Origin: Dromaius novaehollandiae
Lineage: Eukaryota > Chordata > Aves > Casuariiformes > Dromaiidae
Direction: 5' to 3'
Length of the DNA: 64,000 nucleotides
Assembly: GCF_036370855.1 (NCBI RefSeq)
Contig: NC_088130.1
Coordinates: 13,049,543-13,113,542 of the forward strand
Positions 61,801 through 64,000 of this stretch are shown one piece after another. The position numbers were made by a program, and so were the translations under genes. Numbering within the stretch: position 1 is the first letter of the stretch; each line of letters begins with the position of its first letter. Under the pieces are notes generated by a model. That model was given only the letters and a program-made list of their open reading frames with translations. It was not told where the DNA came from and made no database searches.

Positions 61801-63828
61801 CAAATGGTACTGGGGTTTTTTTCCCCCCTTTCCTAATGCAACTACTCACATGGGCAGACAGCAATATGTTATGTTGTTGTGACCTCTGCTGGAGAAAAGA
61901 TCAAGGCACATGCTTTCTTCTTTTTTATTTTTTTCCTCTCTGAGACAAGAGAAAAGGAAAAAAACAGGACTTTACTGTAAGCTTTAAAAGTATTTCTTCT
62001 TACGCACTGGAATAATAGACAGATTAATTCATATCTGATGACACTTACCAAAGTGAAGCTATTGGCTAAGTACTCACACACCTAGATGCTCACTTTACTA
62101 GTAACTCTCAAAGATCCCCATCAGATTTGGACCAGTTCCACAGTGGGAGCCGCACAGACAGATAAAAAGGCTGCACTACTCCAAAAAGCAATCAGAAAGT
62201 CTGACAAGGAAAAATAGCTGAAAAGGAAGCAGACAGGCAGGTAAAGACAGTAGTTATAAAAATGTAGATTTTTTTTAATGGGTTAACTTTTTCATCCATT
62301 ATTAAAGTGGGTTTGCAACTCTAAGAGATGCCTCTGCAGTCAGTGAAACTGCCTATTTCTTAAGTTTATGCTTAAATGCTAGATAATGAGCTATGTGGCT
62401 ACAGTCTGTAGTGATAGAGCAGATAGGGTAGAAGCTAAGCTGTCAGCCAAGTCCTGAGGTAGCAAGGAAGAAAAGCAAAGAGCAGGATTTCCAGGAGAGG
62501 GCTGAAGACTTAAAAAAAGACAAGGTACAGCTCAGAGGTACAGTTTCGTTAAGTTCAGATACTGAGAAGAAAAATGTGATACATTTGTCTTTGTTGAGTT
62601 AAAGCCAATGACCTACTGAGATAAATTATCTCCTAAGTAAAACACTTTGGAATACAGAAGTACAAAAGGGATTGTATCAATATAATTTCATTTAGCTTTA
62701 AGGCATCTTCTGATAAATACAGAGGCTAAAGGTCTGGTAAATAGAGAGGCTATCAAAGAGATACTGAGTGCCCTGAAGAAAACACTGCAGTCATGTTGGA
62801 GACAGCATATAATCTGTACAAGAAAATCTATCCAGCCTGAGTTGCATAGGTAAATGCAGAAGTTGGTCCCCACTGCCTAAACAACCCTACATATAACCAG
62901 TGGCTTTTTGGGGAATGATCTGCAGAGCAGCAGATCTGGAAGTGGCTCAGGACCACCTCTGCAGAGAGAGATGTCCCCTGCCTTTGGGCATCATACTTGG
63001 AGGCAGCATCCTGTGTCACCTACGTAGGCAGCCTCTGCCGGAGGGAAGATTTCCTGAACCACACGAAACACGAGGAAGAGACGACTGGGGAAATGGTTTG
63101 GTCACAGAGGGCCCATGGATGTATAGGGTGAGCTGAAGGGAAGCACGAAGGTGCCTTCCCTTCCCTGTTCACGCTAGTATCAATCTGTCCTCCTCTGTGC
63201 CTGGGTCTGGAGAGAAAGGGAAGAGTCCTCTCACCAGATTTGCACTCAAGGCCGGGTGTGAAGGATGCCTGAACAAGGCCTAGAGGCAGCTCTGCACTGA
63301 CATTGATGCGTTTCTCTTTTCACCAAATGGATCTGGCAGAAGGCAATCCTGATATAAACAACAGAAAGTTCCTTTTGGCTTCCCTCTATCTCACTTACTT
63401 TCAGTTATCCATCTGTGAATAGGGCAGAGGACAGCGATTTCCTAAGAGAGTACATTTTGATGCTCCATTTGGTAAATCCTCAGATGAGGTTCTGTCGATG
63501 ATTTGAGGCAGGGTTTGGAGGGCAGGCACGATGAGCCGGAGAGCGGGATCCCCCATGCCAGCACCCGGGCCTGGGCTGGCATCACGCTCTGATGGGGAGG
63601 GGATGGCCGGGGGGATGGAAGCTGTCACTAGAGCAAACCTCAAATGTAGACAGTATAGAAAACCCCTGGGAGAGACCCCTGAAGTGGGGGGGGGGGGGAA
63701 CAGAGATTAATCCATAACGGGCTTTGTTTTCCTTGCTATAACTGATGTCCCATTTTCTGCGCTGTCATGAAACCCTCTATGCTGTTAGAAAGCTTTTTAT
63801 CTTTTTCTTTTTTTTTTTTTATCCTTAG
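58832..63828. other. Downstream intergenic region without a recognised gene
   Basis: AT-rich DNA with GC-richer patches near 59470-59760, 62930-63120 and 63510-63620. A 122-codon frame at 59469-59837 lies in the first patch but has no recognisable motif. A run of 13 G lies at 63686-63698. No RNA gene or repeat family was identified. Confidence 0.6.
63686..63698 (+). repeat. G13 homopolymer
   Basis: Thirteen consecutive G on the + strand, in a GC-rich context. Homopolymers of this kind are prone to length error in sequencing and assembly. Confidence 0.85.
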
Positions 63829-64000
63829 TTTTGCCTGGTAATGAAAGCAACATCCTGTTATTCAGGCAGCCAGTGGGCACTCAGCTCCTCTGAAAACTGC
63901 TATTTGCAGCAATGTGTCACCATGCCCCCAGAGTATCTTCCTTCAAAAGCATGTTATGCCGCTCTCCTGCGCATGGGGGAAGGACAGGAGATTTGCTTTC
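63829..64000 (+). other. Candidate exon running off the window end, product unknown
   Basis: An excellent acceptor (a long T run, then ATCCTTAG ending at 63828) is followed by 57 open codons to the window edge. The frame begins FCLVMKATSCYSGSQW and contains at least six Cys, which would fit an extracellular or disulfide-bonded segment. The codon before is the in-frame TAG of the acceptor. I recognise no family. The other two frames close soon. It could be a real exon, or a chance frame beside a T-rich tract. Confidence 0.2.

Noticed and set aside
1..64000. CRISPR arrays, bacterial operons, phage or endogenous virus copies
   Set aside because: No regularly spaced repeats, no long prokaryotic-style frames, no LTR pair and no recognisable viral protein frame on either strand.
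49721..64000. 3' exons of TMC1 on the - strand, expected from synteny
   Set aside because: No - strand frame in this stretch resembles a TMC protein. The gene probably lies beyond the window.

Overview
The window is AT-rich vertebrate nuclear DNA, most likely from a bird. It holds one complete protein-coding gene on the + strand, the retinaldehyde-oxidising enzyme ALDH1A1, split into 13 coding exons between 12907 and 48845. The exons join to 1530 coding bases including the stop, giving 509 residues. Every intron follows the GT-AG rule and every junction keeps the frame. The N-terminus (MKKQGS...) and the length match the avian ALDH1A1 form as I remember it, which carries about 8 residues more at the N-terminus than the 501-residue mammalian protein. 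I cannot name the species. In chicken this gene is on the Z chromosome, between ANXA1 and TMC1.

Layout: 1-12750 is gene-free upstream sequence with two recognisable old repeats. 12751-12906 is a compact promoter (CCAAT box, octamer, TATA-like box, initiator-like site) followed by a short 5' UTR. 12907-48845 is the gene, with introns from 577 to 9648 bases. 48846 to about 49410 or 49720 is the 3' UTR, with two groups of possible poly(A) signals. From about 49720 to 64000 I find no recognised gene, but there are two exon-like open frames at 58640-58831 and 63829-64000. Each begins exactly after a good splice acceptor and neither resembles a protein I recognise.

The encoded protein has all the expected ALDH1 active-site elements: Asn178, Lys201, the GSTE loop (254-257), Glu277, Cys311 and Glu408 of the EIFGP motif. 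The gene therefore looks functional. Its role is cytosolic NAD-dependent oxidation of retinaldehyde to retinoic acid, and of other aldehydes, as a homotetramer. The non-coding part has few young repeats. No CR1 3' tail or LTR pair was seen. It does hold ancient MIR-like SINE fragments, relics resembling old amniote repeats, microsatellites and several short GC-rich patches. Most other open reading frames are short and look like chance. I see no CRISPR array, bacterial operon, virus or previously unknown multi-gene system here.
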